From the NCBI GenBank assembly GCA_030151165.1, contig JASLEM010000482.1, forward strand, positions 1 through 9,147: a stretch of 9,147 bases of DNA, in the 5' to 3' direction. Origin of the DNA: Burkholderiaceae bacterium (GTDB lineage: Bacteria > Pseudomonadota > Gammaproteobacteria > Burkholderiales > Burkholderiaceae). The position numbers and the translations under genes were made by a program. Below, piece after piece: positions 1-5,384 of this stretch (position 1 is the stretch's first letter; every line of letters begins with the position of its first letter). The notes beneath the pieces were generated by a model. The model ran no database searches. It had not been told where the DNA came from and saw nothing but the letters and a program-made list of their open reading frames with translations.

Positions 1-465
1 CGGCTGCAGAAGGTGCTCGACTCCGAGCGCTTCAACCTGCTGCGCTCGCTCGAGTTCTTCGCCGACTTCGACGACGTCGAGCTGTGGGAGGTCGTGCACC
101 GCGCGAAGTGGCAGCGGCTGCATTACGGCCACCGCATCTACCGCCGCGGCCAGGAGGGCAAGACCTTCCACATCATCGCGCAGGGCGAGGTCGAGGTGTT
201 CCGCGACGGCCAGCGCGTGGCGCGCCTGGGCGCCGGCACGTCCGTGGGCGAGATGGCCTACCTCGCGCCGAGCGAGGAGCTGCGCCGCCACAGCGCGGAC
301 ATCATCGTCTCCGAACCGTGCACGACGATCTCGTTCACGCCCGACACGCTGACCCAGCTGAGCCTGGATTCGCGCATGCGTTTCGACAAGGCCTTCATCC
401 AGGTGCTCGTCCGACGATTGCATGCCGCACATGAGACCCTGGCCCACCCGCGCCGAGTGCTCTGA
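1..465 (+). CDS. Cyclic-nucleotide-binding-like domain, C-terminal part of a longer protein (5' partial)
   Basis: The reading frame is open from base 1 and ends at TGA 463-465, giving 154 visible residues. A GTG at 13 could start it, but the frame is already coding before it and no ribosome binding site is visible, so I treat it as truncated by the window edge. The visible part is one CNB (cNMP-binding/CRP-like) fold: a leading helix (LLRSLEFFADF), beta-roll strands with the typical GxxIYRRGQEG and TFHIIAQGEVEVF pattern (residues 43-67), a phosphate-cassette-like VGEMAYL (82-88), and a C-terminal helix. The cassette is not canonical: RHSAD (96-100) has one extra residue compared with the usual R-[ST]-A, so ligand binding is uncertain. 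There is no helix-turn-helix after the domain, so it is not a CRP-type transcription factor. From memory of the family, similar CNB modules sit at the C-terminus of serine/threonine protein kinases in Burkholderiales. That identity is an inference, because the rest of the gene is outside the window. Confidence 0.8.
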   Translation, partial: RLQKVLDSERFNLLRSLEFFADFDDVELWEVVHRAKWQRLHYGHRIYRRGQEGKTFHIIAQGEVEVFRDGQRVARLGAGTSVGEMAYLAPSEELRRHSADIIVSEPCTTISFTPDTLTQLSLDSRMRFDKAFIQVLVRRLHAAHETLAHPRRVL

Positions 466-605
466 ACGACGCGAGTGGGCCGGCCCCGGTGTTGCGCACG
501 TGACGCCCGCCCGCGGCGCCTGACGACTTGTTACCGACGCAGTCGGTTCGTCGCCACACCGGGGCGCGCGGTCGTGAACGTTGTCGTTTCCAGGTGATCT
601 TCCGC

Positions 606-634
606 TTGTGGTCGCCCGGCGGCTTTGCTTCAAT
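606..634 (+). promoter_or_regulatory. Possible sigma-70 promoter for the first PsiF gene
   Basis: TTGTGG (606-611) and TTCAAT (629-634) are separated by 17 bp and lie about 50 bp before the start codon at 683. Each hexamer matches the consensus only partly (3/6 and 4/6). The surrounding 466-682 gap holds nothing else clear apart from a 6-bp stem (ACCGAC/GTCGGT, 533-547) without a T-run. No tandem CTGTCAT-like Pho box is visible, although the E. coli psiF family founder is phosphate-starvation inducible. Confidence 0.25.
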
Positions 635-671
635 CGTCCCCGGAACATCAACCCCGCCGACACCCGTCGAC

Positions 672-676
672 AAGGA
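672..676 (+). promoter_or_regulatory. Ribosome binding site fixing the start of the first PsiF gene
   Basis: AAGGA lies 6 nt before the ATG at 683. The same frame is open back to 581, but only the 683 start has a Shine-Dalgarno match and gives a protein beginning directly with a signal peptide. Confidence 0.7.
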
Positions 677-682
677 CACCCC

Positions 683-1009
683 ATGAAGCAACTGATCACC
701 GCCCTCGCCCTGACCATCGGTGCCGCCGGCGCTTTCGCTGCAACTGCGGCCGCGGATGCCGCCGCCCCGGCCGCCAGCAAGCCGCTGACCAAGCAGCAGC
801 AGAAGATGTCCGATTGCGCGAGCGCCAACAAGGGCAAGACCGGCGACGACTACAAGGACGGCGTCAAGGCCTGCCTGAAGGCCGAGAACAACCCGCTGAC
901 GCAGCAGCAGAAGATGAGCGCCTGCTCGAAGGCCAACAAGGGCAAGAAGGGCGACGACTACAAGGCCGGCGTCAAGGCCTGCCTGTCGGCGTCGGCCCCG
1001 GCGGCCTGA
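683..1009 (+). CDS. Exported protein with two PsiF repeats
   Basis: This encodes 108 residues. A signal peptide (MKQLITALALTIGAAGAFA) with likely cleavage after AFA at residue 19 indicates export to the periplasm. An Ala-rich linker (20-32) follows, then two tandem PsiF-type repeats at residues 33-67 and 70-103. Each begins with PLT..QQQKM and ends in KACL. Each holds a cysteine pair (C45/C64 and C81/C100), plausibly a disulfide. The two repeats agree at 27 of 34 aligned residues. PsiF proteins are small periplasmic proteins named from phosphate-starvation-inducible psiF of E. coli; their molecular function is unknown. Compared with the E. coli repeats as I remember them, the Cys-Cys interval is 18 residues instead of 20, and the usual YM/FM before the second Cys is replaced by GV. 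It is therefore a divergent member. It is lysine-rich and basic. A terminator at 1076-1098 makes it a probable single-gene transcript. The family call is firm; the role is unknown. Confidence 0.85.
   Translation: MKQLITALALTIGAAGAFAATAAADAAAPAASKPLTKQQQKMSDCASANKGKTGDDYKDGVKACLKAENNPLTQQQKMSACSKANKGKKGDDYKAGVKACLSASAPAA
779..991 (+). repeat. Tandem intragenic duplication encoding the two PsiF repeats
   Basis: Copy 1 (779-883) and copy 2 (890-991) match at about 87 of 102 aligned bases by manual alignment, with one 3-base gap. The longest shared blocks are near the 3' ends, where GGCGTCAAGGCCTGCCTG is identical. Most identical residues use the same codon, which suggests a fairly recent duplication or ongoing gene conversion rather than convergence. 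Confidence 0.8.
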
Positions 1010-1075
1010 GCCTGCCCGGCCCGACCGGGCGTCCGCGGCCGATGCGCCGCGAGCCGCCCGGCCTTCCCCGAATCG

Positions 1076-1105
1076 AACCCGGCCCGTGTGCCGGGTTTGT
1101 CGTTT
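1076..1105 (+). terminator. Rho-independent terminator after the first PsiF gene
   Basis: A perfect 8-bp stem, AACCCGGC (1076-1083) with GCCGGGTT (1090-1097), encloses a 6-nt loop and can extend by a G-U pair. It is followed by the T-rich stretch TTTGTCGTTT. It lies 67 bp after the TGA. A second hairpin nearer the gene (GCCCGG/CCGGGC, 1014-1030) has no T-run. Confidence 0.75.
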
Positions 1106-1169
1106 CAGGGCGACGTCGATGCGGCTGCCGCGTCCGCGAGCCGCGCATCCAGGCCGATTTCCGTCGCGT

Positions 1170-1200
1170 TTGACGCCGGCGCGCTGCAGGACGCGGTTAT
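1170..1200 (+). promoter_or_regulatory. Possible promoter for the second PsiF gene
   Basis: TTGACG (1170-1175) matches the -35 consensus at five of six positions. The only AT-rich candidate -10 downstream is GGTTAT (1195-1200), with a long 19-bp spacer and a 3/6 match. The position is plausible because the preceding transcript should end at the 1076-1105 terminator, but the -10 is weak. Confidence 0.25.
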
Positions 1201-1320
1201 CCCGCCCTTTGGCGCCGGGAGAGTTCGCCGGCCGCGGCGAGCATGGCTGGTCGCGCATCGCCGGGCACGGGCCCGCAGCGATGCGCGGCACGTCATCACT
1301 CCAACGTCATTCGAGGAACC

Positions 1321-1596
1321 ATGAAACACCTGCTCATCGCCCTGTCGCTCGCCGCCGTCGCGAGCCTGTCGCACGCGCGTTCCGCGCACCCCACGGCATC
1401 GGCCGCCTCCGATGCGGCGTCCGGCGCCGCGGTCGCTTCGGCCGGCCAGGCCGCCACGCAACCCGGCACGCCGCAGCGCTCGAAGATGAAGGCCTGCAAC
1501 GCCGACGCGAAGACCAAGGCGCTGCACGGCGACGATCGCCGCGCCTTCATGAAGCAGTGCCTTTCCGGCAAGGCCAAGGCGCCGGTCGCGTCCTGA
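1321..1596 (+). CDS. Exported protein with a single PsiF repeat
   Basis: This encodes 91 residues. The ATG at 1321 has GAGGAA (1313-1318) just upstream with rather short spacing, and it starts a clear signal peptide (MKHLLIALSLAAVASLSHA) with likely cleavage after SHA at residue 19. A low-complexity Ala/Ser/Thr linker (about 20-50) leads to one PsiF repeat (about 51-84), with KMKACN, GDDRRAFMKQCL and cysteines C59 and C80. The 20-residue Cys interval and the FM before the second Cys match the canonical family, unlike the neighbouring gene. The usual LTxQQ lead-in is reduced to TPQRS. It is probably periplasmic, of unknown function. The two PsiF genes lie side by side on one strand but are separated by a terminator, so they need not be co-expressed. 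It is convergent with the LysR gene. No good terminator is visible after it. Confidence 0.82.
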   Translation: MKHLLIALSLAAVASLSHARSAHPTASAASDAASGAAVASAGQAATQPGTPQRSKMKACNADAKTKALHGDDRRAFMKQCLSGKAKAPVAS

Positions 1597-1800
1597 CGCC
1601 GCGGCGCGGGCCTGGCCATGCGTGCGCGCTTCGCCTTCCCGATGCAGTCGAGCCGGCGCGCGGCCGATCGCGCCGCGGCGTCGCCCGATGCGCGCGATGT
1701 CGGCGCGGCCTCGTTCGCCGAGCCGCCATGGACGCTGGCCGAGCCTGTCCCCGGCGGATGCGTCGCGGCGCGGGCTGGCCCGGCGCGTCCCCTGCCGCGC

Positions 1801-2706
1801 CTACCGCGACCAGTAGCGCGTGTCGCCGTAGCTGTGCTTCAGGAAGTCGATCCACAGCCGCACGCGCAGCGCGAGGTGGCGCGCGTGGGGAAAGACGGCG
1901 TAGATGCCGTTCGGCGGCGCGGCGAAGTCGTCGAGCACGCTGACGAGGCGTCCGGCCTGCAGGTCCTCGCGCACCTCCCACGCGCTGCGCCACGCGATGC
2001 CTAGTCCGGCGAGGCACCAGTCGTGCAGCACCTGGCCGTCGGTGCAGTCAAGCCGGCCGGCCAGGCGCAGGTGCGTGGTCTCGCCGTCCAGCGTGAACGC
2101 CCAGCCGCGCGTCTGGCTCGCTTCGGAGCTGAGCGTCAGGCAGGCGTGGCGCGCGAGATCGGCGGGCGCGGCGGGATGGCCCGCGCGTTTCAGGTACGCC
2201 GGCGACGCGACGCACAACCGGCGGTTGTCCGCGAGGCGCACGCCGACGAGGCTCGAGTCGGGCAGGTCGCCGACGCGCACCGCGCAGTCGACGCCTTCGT
2301 TGACGATGTCGACGACGCGGTCGGACAGGTTCAGCGACAGGCTGACGTCCGGATGCTCCGCGAGGAAGGCCGGTACCAGCGGTGCGACGTGGCGGCGGCC
2401 GAAACCCGCCGGCGCGGTGATCCGCAGGTGCCCGCTCGCCTTGACGCCGCCGGCCGACACGCTGGCCTCGGCGCTCGCGAAGTCGAGCAGCAGGCGCTGG
2501 CAATCCTCCAGGAATGCGCTGCCTTCGTGCGTCAGCGAGACCCGCCGCGTCGTGCGCGCCAGCAGCTTGACGCCCAGCCGCGCCTCGAGCCCGTCGAGCC
2601 GGCGGCTGACCACGGCGGGCGCGACGCCTTCGGCCAGCGCCGCGGCGGTGAGGCTGCCGCGCTGCGCGACGGCGACGAAGGATTCGATCTGCTTGAGCTT
2701 GTCCAT
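1801..2706 (-). CDS. LysR-family transcriptional regulator (CrgA-like)
   Basis: This encodes 301 residues from ATG 2706-2704 to TAG 1803-1801, the standard LysR length. The N-terminus is a winged helix-turn-helix (about 1-60): MDKLKQIESFVAVAQRGSLT, AxVSRRLDGLEARLGVKLL, then RTTRRVSLTHEGSAF. A linker helix follows, then the periplasmic-binding-protein-like effector domain (about 93-295), opening with GHLRITAPAGFGRRHVAPL, typical of the CrgA-like LysR group. The frame stays open upstream to a TTG at 2799, but the extra 31 residues match nothing in the family, so I chose 2706. The Shine-Dalgarno for it is poor. It is divergent from the dehalogenase gene with a 143-bp gap, the classic arrangement for a LysR protein controlling its neighbour and itself. 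Its control of the dehalogenase and aceB, and its effector (perhaps a 2-haloacid, glycolate or glyoxylate), are inferences. Confidence 0.93.
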   Translation of the reverse strand: MDKLKQIESFVAVAQRGSLTAAALAEGVAPAVVSRRLDGLEARLGVKLLARTTRRVSLTHEGSAFLEDCQRLLLDFASAEASVSAGGVKASGHLRITAPAGFGRRHVAPLVPAFLAEHPDVSLSLNLSDRVVDIVNEGVDCAVRVGDLPDSSLVGVRLADNRRLCVASPAYLKRAGHPAAPADLARHACLTLSSEASQTRGWAFTLDGETTHLRLAGRLDCTDGQVLHDWCLAGLGIAWRSAWEVREDLQAGRLVSVLDDFAAPPNGIYAVFPHARHLALRVRLWIDFLKHSYGDTRYWSR

Positions 2707-2775
2707 GGCGAGGGTCGGTGGCGTCCCGGCGGATCGGGCGACGAACGCGGCCACCGGCGCGGGGTCGGCGGTCAG

Positions 2776-2785
2776 TTTTGCAAAA
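2776..2785. promoter_or_regulatory. AT-rich palindrome in the LysR/dehalogenase divergent promoter region
   Basis: TTTTGCAAAA is a perfect 10-bp palindrome inside an unusually AT-rich patch (2776-2813) of an otherwise very GC-rich window. It lies 70 bp before the LysR start and 65 bp before the dehalogenase start. It could be an operator half or a promoter element. It does not fit the simple T-N11-A LysR box exactly, so a specific binding assignment is not justified. Confidence 0.3.
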
Positions 2786-2849
2786 AAGTCACCAATCAAT
2801 CGCGAATTATGGCGGGAATCATCATCCAGGCTTGGAATAGATTTCGGGC

Positions 2850-3551
2850 ATGGACTCCAACGCCACCCCGACTCCGGCCGCCTTCACGCCACCCAAGGCC
2901 GTCCTGTTCGACGTCTACGGCACGCTGCTGGACGTCTACAGCGTCGGCCTGCGCGCCGAGCAGATGTTCCCGGGCGAAGGCGAGCGGCTCGCGCGGCTGT
3001 GGCGGGACAAGCAGGTCGAGTATTCGCGCCTCGTCTCGATGAGCGGCCGCTACCGCCCGTTCTGGGACCTGACGCGCGATGCGCTGCGCTTCAGCGCCGC
3101 GGCGCTGCGCCTGCCGCTGGACGTGGCGGGCGAGGACAGCCTGATGAACCAGTACCGCCACCTGTCGGCGTTCCCGGAGAACCGCGGCGTGCTGCAGACG
3201 CTCGCCGACCGCGGCATCCGCGCCGGCGTGCTCTCCAACGGCGACCCGGAGATGCTCGCCATCTCGATCCGCAGCGCCGGCCTGACCGAGCTCGTCGACC
3301 CGGTGCTGAGCGTGCACGCCACGCGCCGCTTCAAGACCGACCCGGCCGCGTACGCGCTGGGCCCGGTCGCGCTGGGCCTCGCGGCTTCCGAGATCCTGTT
3401 CGTGTCGTCGAACTGCTGGGACGCCATCGGCGCGCACTGGTACGGCTTCACGACGCTGTGGGTCAACCGCTACGACATGCCGGTGGAGCAGCTTGGCGTC
3501 TCGCCCACGCGCATCGGCCGCTCGCTGCGCGACGTCCTCGAATTCTTCTGA
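2850..3551 (+). CDS. (S)-2-haloacid dehalogenase, type II (HAD superfamily)
   Basis: This encodes 233 residues, the usual size. The family hydrolyses L-2-haloacids to D-2-hydroxyacids (haloacetates to glycolate) in the cytoplasm through an aspartyl-ester intermediate. Motif I is FDVYGTLLD with nucleophile D21. It is followed by FPGEGERLARLWRDKQ, the QYRHLSAFPE segment, LSNGDPEML (S129, N130), RFKTDPAAY (K162, Y168) and the diagnostic SSNCWDAIGAHWYGF (S186, N188, D191). Aligned by eye to Pseudomonas L-DEX YL from memory, all nine catalytic residues (D10, T14, R41, S118, K151, Y157, S175, N177, D180) are present at a constant offset of +11. The one change near the active site is KTD where L-DEX has KPD. 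The ribosome binding site is weak (GGAA, 2834-2837, 12 nt away). It is divergent from the LysR gene and 148 bp upstream of aceB, with no terminator between them. The true substrate may be something other than a haloacid. Confidence 0.92.
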   Translation: MDSNATPTPAAFTPPKAVLFDVYGTLLDVYSVGLRAEQMFPGEGERLARLWRDKQVEYSRLVSMSGRYRPFWDLTRDALRFSAAALRLPLDVAGEDSLMNQYRHLSAFPENRGVLQTLADRGIRAGVLSNGDPEMLAISIRSAGLTELVDPVLSVHATRRFKTDPAAYALGPVALGLAASEILFVSSNCWDAIGAHWYGFTTLWVNRYDMPVEQLGVSPTRIGRSLRDVLEFF

Positions 3552-3699
3552 CGCCGGCGCACATCGACGTCGTCGCCGCGCCCACCCGGCGCCACCGCGC
3601 GGGCCACCGTCCGCCGTCCGACGAGCCCGAGTGCGCGCCGCCTGCCTTCACCTCGATTTCCATTCCGATTCCGATCTTCCAACTTCCAGGAGCCTTTCC
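3552..3699 (+). other. Leader between the dehalogenase gene and aceB
   Basis: These 148 bp contain no hairpin plus T-run, so readthrough from the dehalogenase gene into aceB is possible. The right part is pyrimidine-rich on this strand and holds a short iteration: ATTCCG at 3662-3667 and again at 3668-3673, flanked by related GATTTCC and ATCTTCC. No convincing promoter hexamers are visible. Confidence 0.4.
3688..3692 (+). promoter_or_regulatory. Ribosome binding site of aceB
   Basis: AGGAG lies 7 nt before the ATG at 3700. The frame is open upstream to 3493 and overlaps the dehalogenase gene, but this strong site and the family N-terminus fix the start at 3700. Confidence 0.85.
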
Positions 3700-5286
3700 A
3701 TGAGCCTCACCCTGCCGCCGGGCCTGCAGATCAACGCCGCCATCCAGCCGGGCTTCGAGACCGTCCTCACGCCCGAGGCGCTGGCCTTCGTCGCCGACCT
3801 GCACCGCACGTTCGAACCGCGCCGCCAGGAGCTGCTGGCCGCGCGCGTCGCGCGTACCGCGAAGCTCGACGCCGGCGAACGCCCCGACTTCCTCGAGGCG
3901 ACGGCGGCGATCCGCGCCGGCGACTGGAAGATCGCGCCGCTGCCGAAGGCGCTCGAGTGCCGCCGCGTGGAGATCACCGGCCCGGTCGACGCGAAGATGG
4001 TCATCAACGCGTTCAATTCCGGCGCCGACAGCTACATGACCGACTTCGAGGACAGCAATGCCCCGAAGTGGGACAACCAGATCCAGGGCCAGGTCAACCT
4101 CGCCGCCGCGATCCGCCGCACGCTGACGCTGGAGCAGAAGGGCAAGAGCTACAAGCTCAACGACCGCATCGCGACGCTGCAGGTGCGCCCGCGCGGCTGG
4201 CACATGGACGAGAAGCACGTGCTGGTCGACGGCCAGCGCGTGTCGGGCGGCATCTTCGACTTCGCGCTGTTCCTGTTCCACAACGCGAAGGAACAGATCG
4301 CGCGCGGCGACGGCCCGTTCTTCTACCTGCCCAAGCTCGAGAGCCACCTCGAGGCGCGCCTGTGGAACGACATCTTCGTCCGCGCGCAGGACCAGCTGGG
4401 CCTGCCGCAGGGCACCATCAAGGCCACCGTCCTGATCGAGACGATCCTCGCGGCGTTCGAGATGGACGAGATCCTGTACGAGCTGCGCGAACACAGCGCC
4501 GGCCTGAACGCCGGCCGCTGGGACTACATCTTCAGCTGCATCAAGAAGTTCAAGGTCGACACCGACTTCTGCCTGGCCGAGCGCTCGAAGGTCACGATGA
4601 CCTCGCCGTTCATGCGCTCGTACGCGCTGCTGCTGCTCGAGACCTGCCACCGCCGCGGCGCGCCCGCGATCGGCGGCATGAGCGCGCTGATCCCGATCAA
4701 GAACGACCCCGAGAAGAACGCGATCGCGATGGCCGGCATCATCGCCGACAAGAAGCGCGACGCCGACGACGGCTACGACGGCGGCTGGGTCGCGCACCCG
4801 GGCCTCGTCGAACCGGCGATGAAGGAGTTCCTCGCGGTGCTGGGCGACAAGCCGAACCAGTGGGAGAAGCAGCGTCCGGACGTCAAGGTCAGCGCCGCGC
4901 AGCTGCTCGATTTCAAGCCCGAGACGCCGATCACCGAGGCCGGCCTGCGCTACAACATCAACGTCGGCATCCACTACCTGGGCGCCTGGCTGTCGGGCAA
5001 CGGCTGCGTGCCGATCCACAACCTGATGGAGGACGCCGCCACCGCCGAGATCAGCCGCTCGCAGGTCTGGCAGTGGATCCGCAGCCCGAAGGGCGTACTC
5101 GACGACAGCCGCAAGGTCACGGCCGACCTGGTGCGCGCGCTGATCGCCGAGGAGCTCGTGAAGATCAAGGCGAGCGGCGCCGTCGGCGAGTTCGACCGCG
5201 CGTCGCAGATCTTCGAGAAGATGAGCACCGACGAGGCGTTCGCGGAGTTCCTGACGCTGCCGCTGTACGAGGAAGAAAGCTTCTGA
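3700..5286 (+). CDS. aceB: Malate synthase A
   Basis: This encodes 528 residues, close to E. coli AceB (about 533). It condenses glyoxylate with acetyl-CoA to give malate and CoA, the second step of the glyoxylate shunt, in the cytoplasm with Mg2+. The family signature is complete: REHSAGLNAGRWDYIF at residues 263-278, including metal-ligand candidate D275. Other active-site pieces are the PRGWH arginine (R165), LIET with E247, and NLMEDAATAEISR with the probable catalytic base D445. SGADSYMTDFEDSNAPKW and GGMSALIPIKND are also typical of isoform A; the extra domain of the longer isoform G (GlcB) is absent. It lies behind the dehalogenase gene and is closed by the terminator at 5318-5342. No isocitrate lyase gene is in the window. 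Regulation by the divergent LysR protein through readthrough is possible but unproven. There are no truncations or missing residues. Confidence 0.97.
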   Translation: MSLTLPPGLQINAAIQPGFETVLTPEALAFVADLHRTFEPRRQELLAARVARTAKLDAGERPDFLEATAAIRAGDWKIAPLPKALECRRVEITGPVDAKMVINAFNSGADSYMTDFEDSNAPKWDNQIQGQVNLAAAIRRTLTLEQKGKSYKLNDRIATLQVRPRGWHMDEKHVLVDGQRVSGGIFDFALFLFHNAKEQIARGDGPFFYLPKLESHLEARLWNDIFVRAQDQLGLPQGTIKATVLIETILAAFEMDEILYELREHSAGLNAGRWDYIFSCIKKFKVDTDFCLAERSKVTMTSPFMRSYALLLLETCHRRGAPAIGGMSALIPIKNDPEKNAIAMAGIIADKKRDADDGYDGGWVAHPGLVEPAMKEFLAVLGDKPNQWEKQRPDVKVSAAQLLDFKPETPITEAGLRYNINVGIHYLGAWLSGNGCVPIHNLMEDAATAEISRSQVWQWIRSPKGVLDDSRKVTADLVRALIAEELVKIKASGAVGEFDRASQIFEKMSTDEAFAEFLTLPLYEEESF

Positions 5287-5317
5287 TCGACGCGGCCGAC
5301 GCCGTCGCCGCTTGACG

Positions 5318-5342
5318 AAGGCCGCCTGCGAGGCGGCCTTTT
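5318..5342 (+). terminator. Rho-independent terminator of aceB
   Basis: A perfect 10-bp stem, AAGGCCGCCT (5318-5327) with AGGCGGCCTT (5331-5340), has a GCG loop and ends in TTTT (5339-5342), 31 bp after the aceB stop. It also lies just past the end of the convergent ligase gene. In that orientation only two T residues follow the stem, so it would be weaker there. Confidence 0.88.
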
Positions 5343-5384
5343 CACACGTGGGCGTGCGTCACGCGTGCGCGCGCGGCGGCCTGC

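Larger units (their letters stand above)
1010..1320. other. Intergenic region between the two PsiF genes (311 bp)
   Basis: It holds the terminator at 1076-1105 and, further right, a possible promoter for the second PsiF gene (1170-1200). Open frames crossing this stretch have no ribosome binding site or recognisable protein and look like GC-driven artefacts. I see nothing else in it. Confidence 0.6.

Noticed and set aside
533..547. Hairpin ACCGAC/GTCGGT as terminator of the CNB-domain gene
   Set aside because: The stem is only 6 bp and no T-run follows.
1597..1800. Possible small gene or terminator between the convergent second PsiF and LysR genes
   Set aside because: Several GC-rich inverted repeats occur but none has a T-run, and frames crossing it lack ribosome binding sites and recognisable products.
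2707..2799. Longer LysR protein starting at TTG 2799
   Set aside because: The added 31 residues are not family-like, would cover the divergent promoter region, and the 2706 ATG gives the standard LysR N-terminus.
1904..3703. 599-codon open frame on the plus strand across the LysR and dehalogenase genes
   Set aside because: It overlaps two well-supported genes in other frames, is Arg/Ala/Pro-rich with no family motif, and has no ribosome binding site; typical of long chance frames in high-GC DNA.
3463..5019. 518-codon minus-strand frame opposite aceB
   Set aside because: It is antisense to an unambiguous malate synthase, with low-complexity Arg/Val/Asp composition and no recognisable domain.
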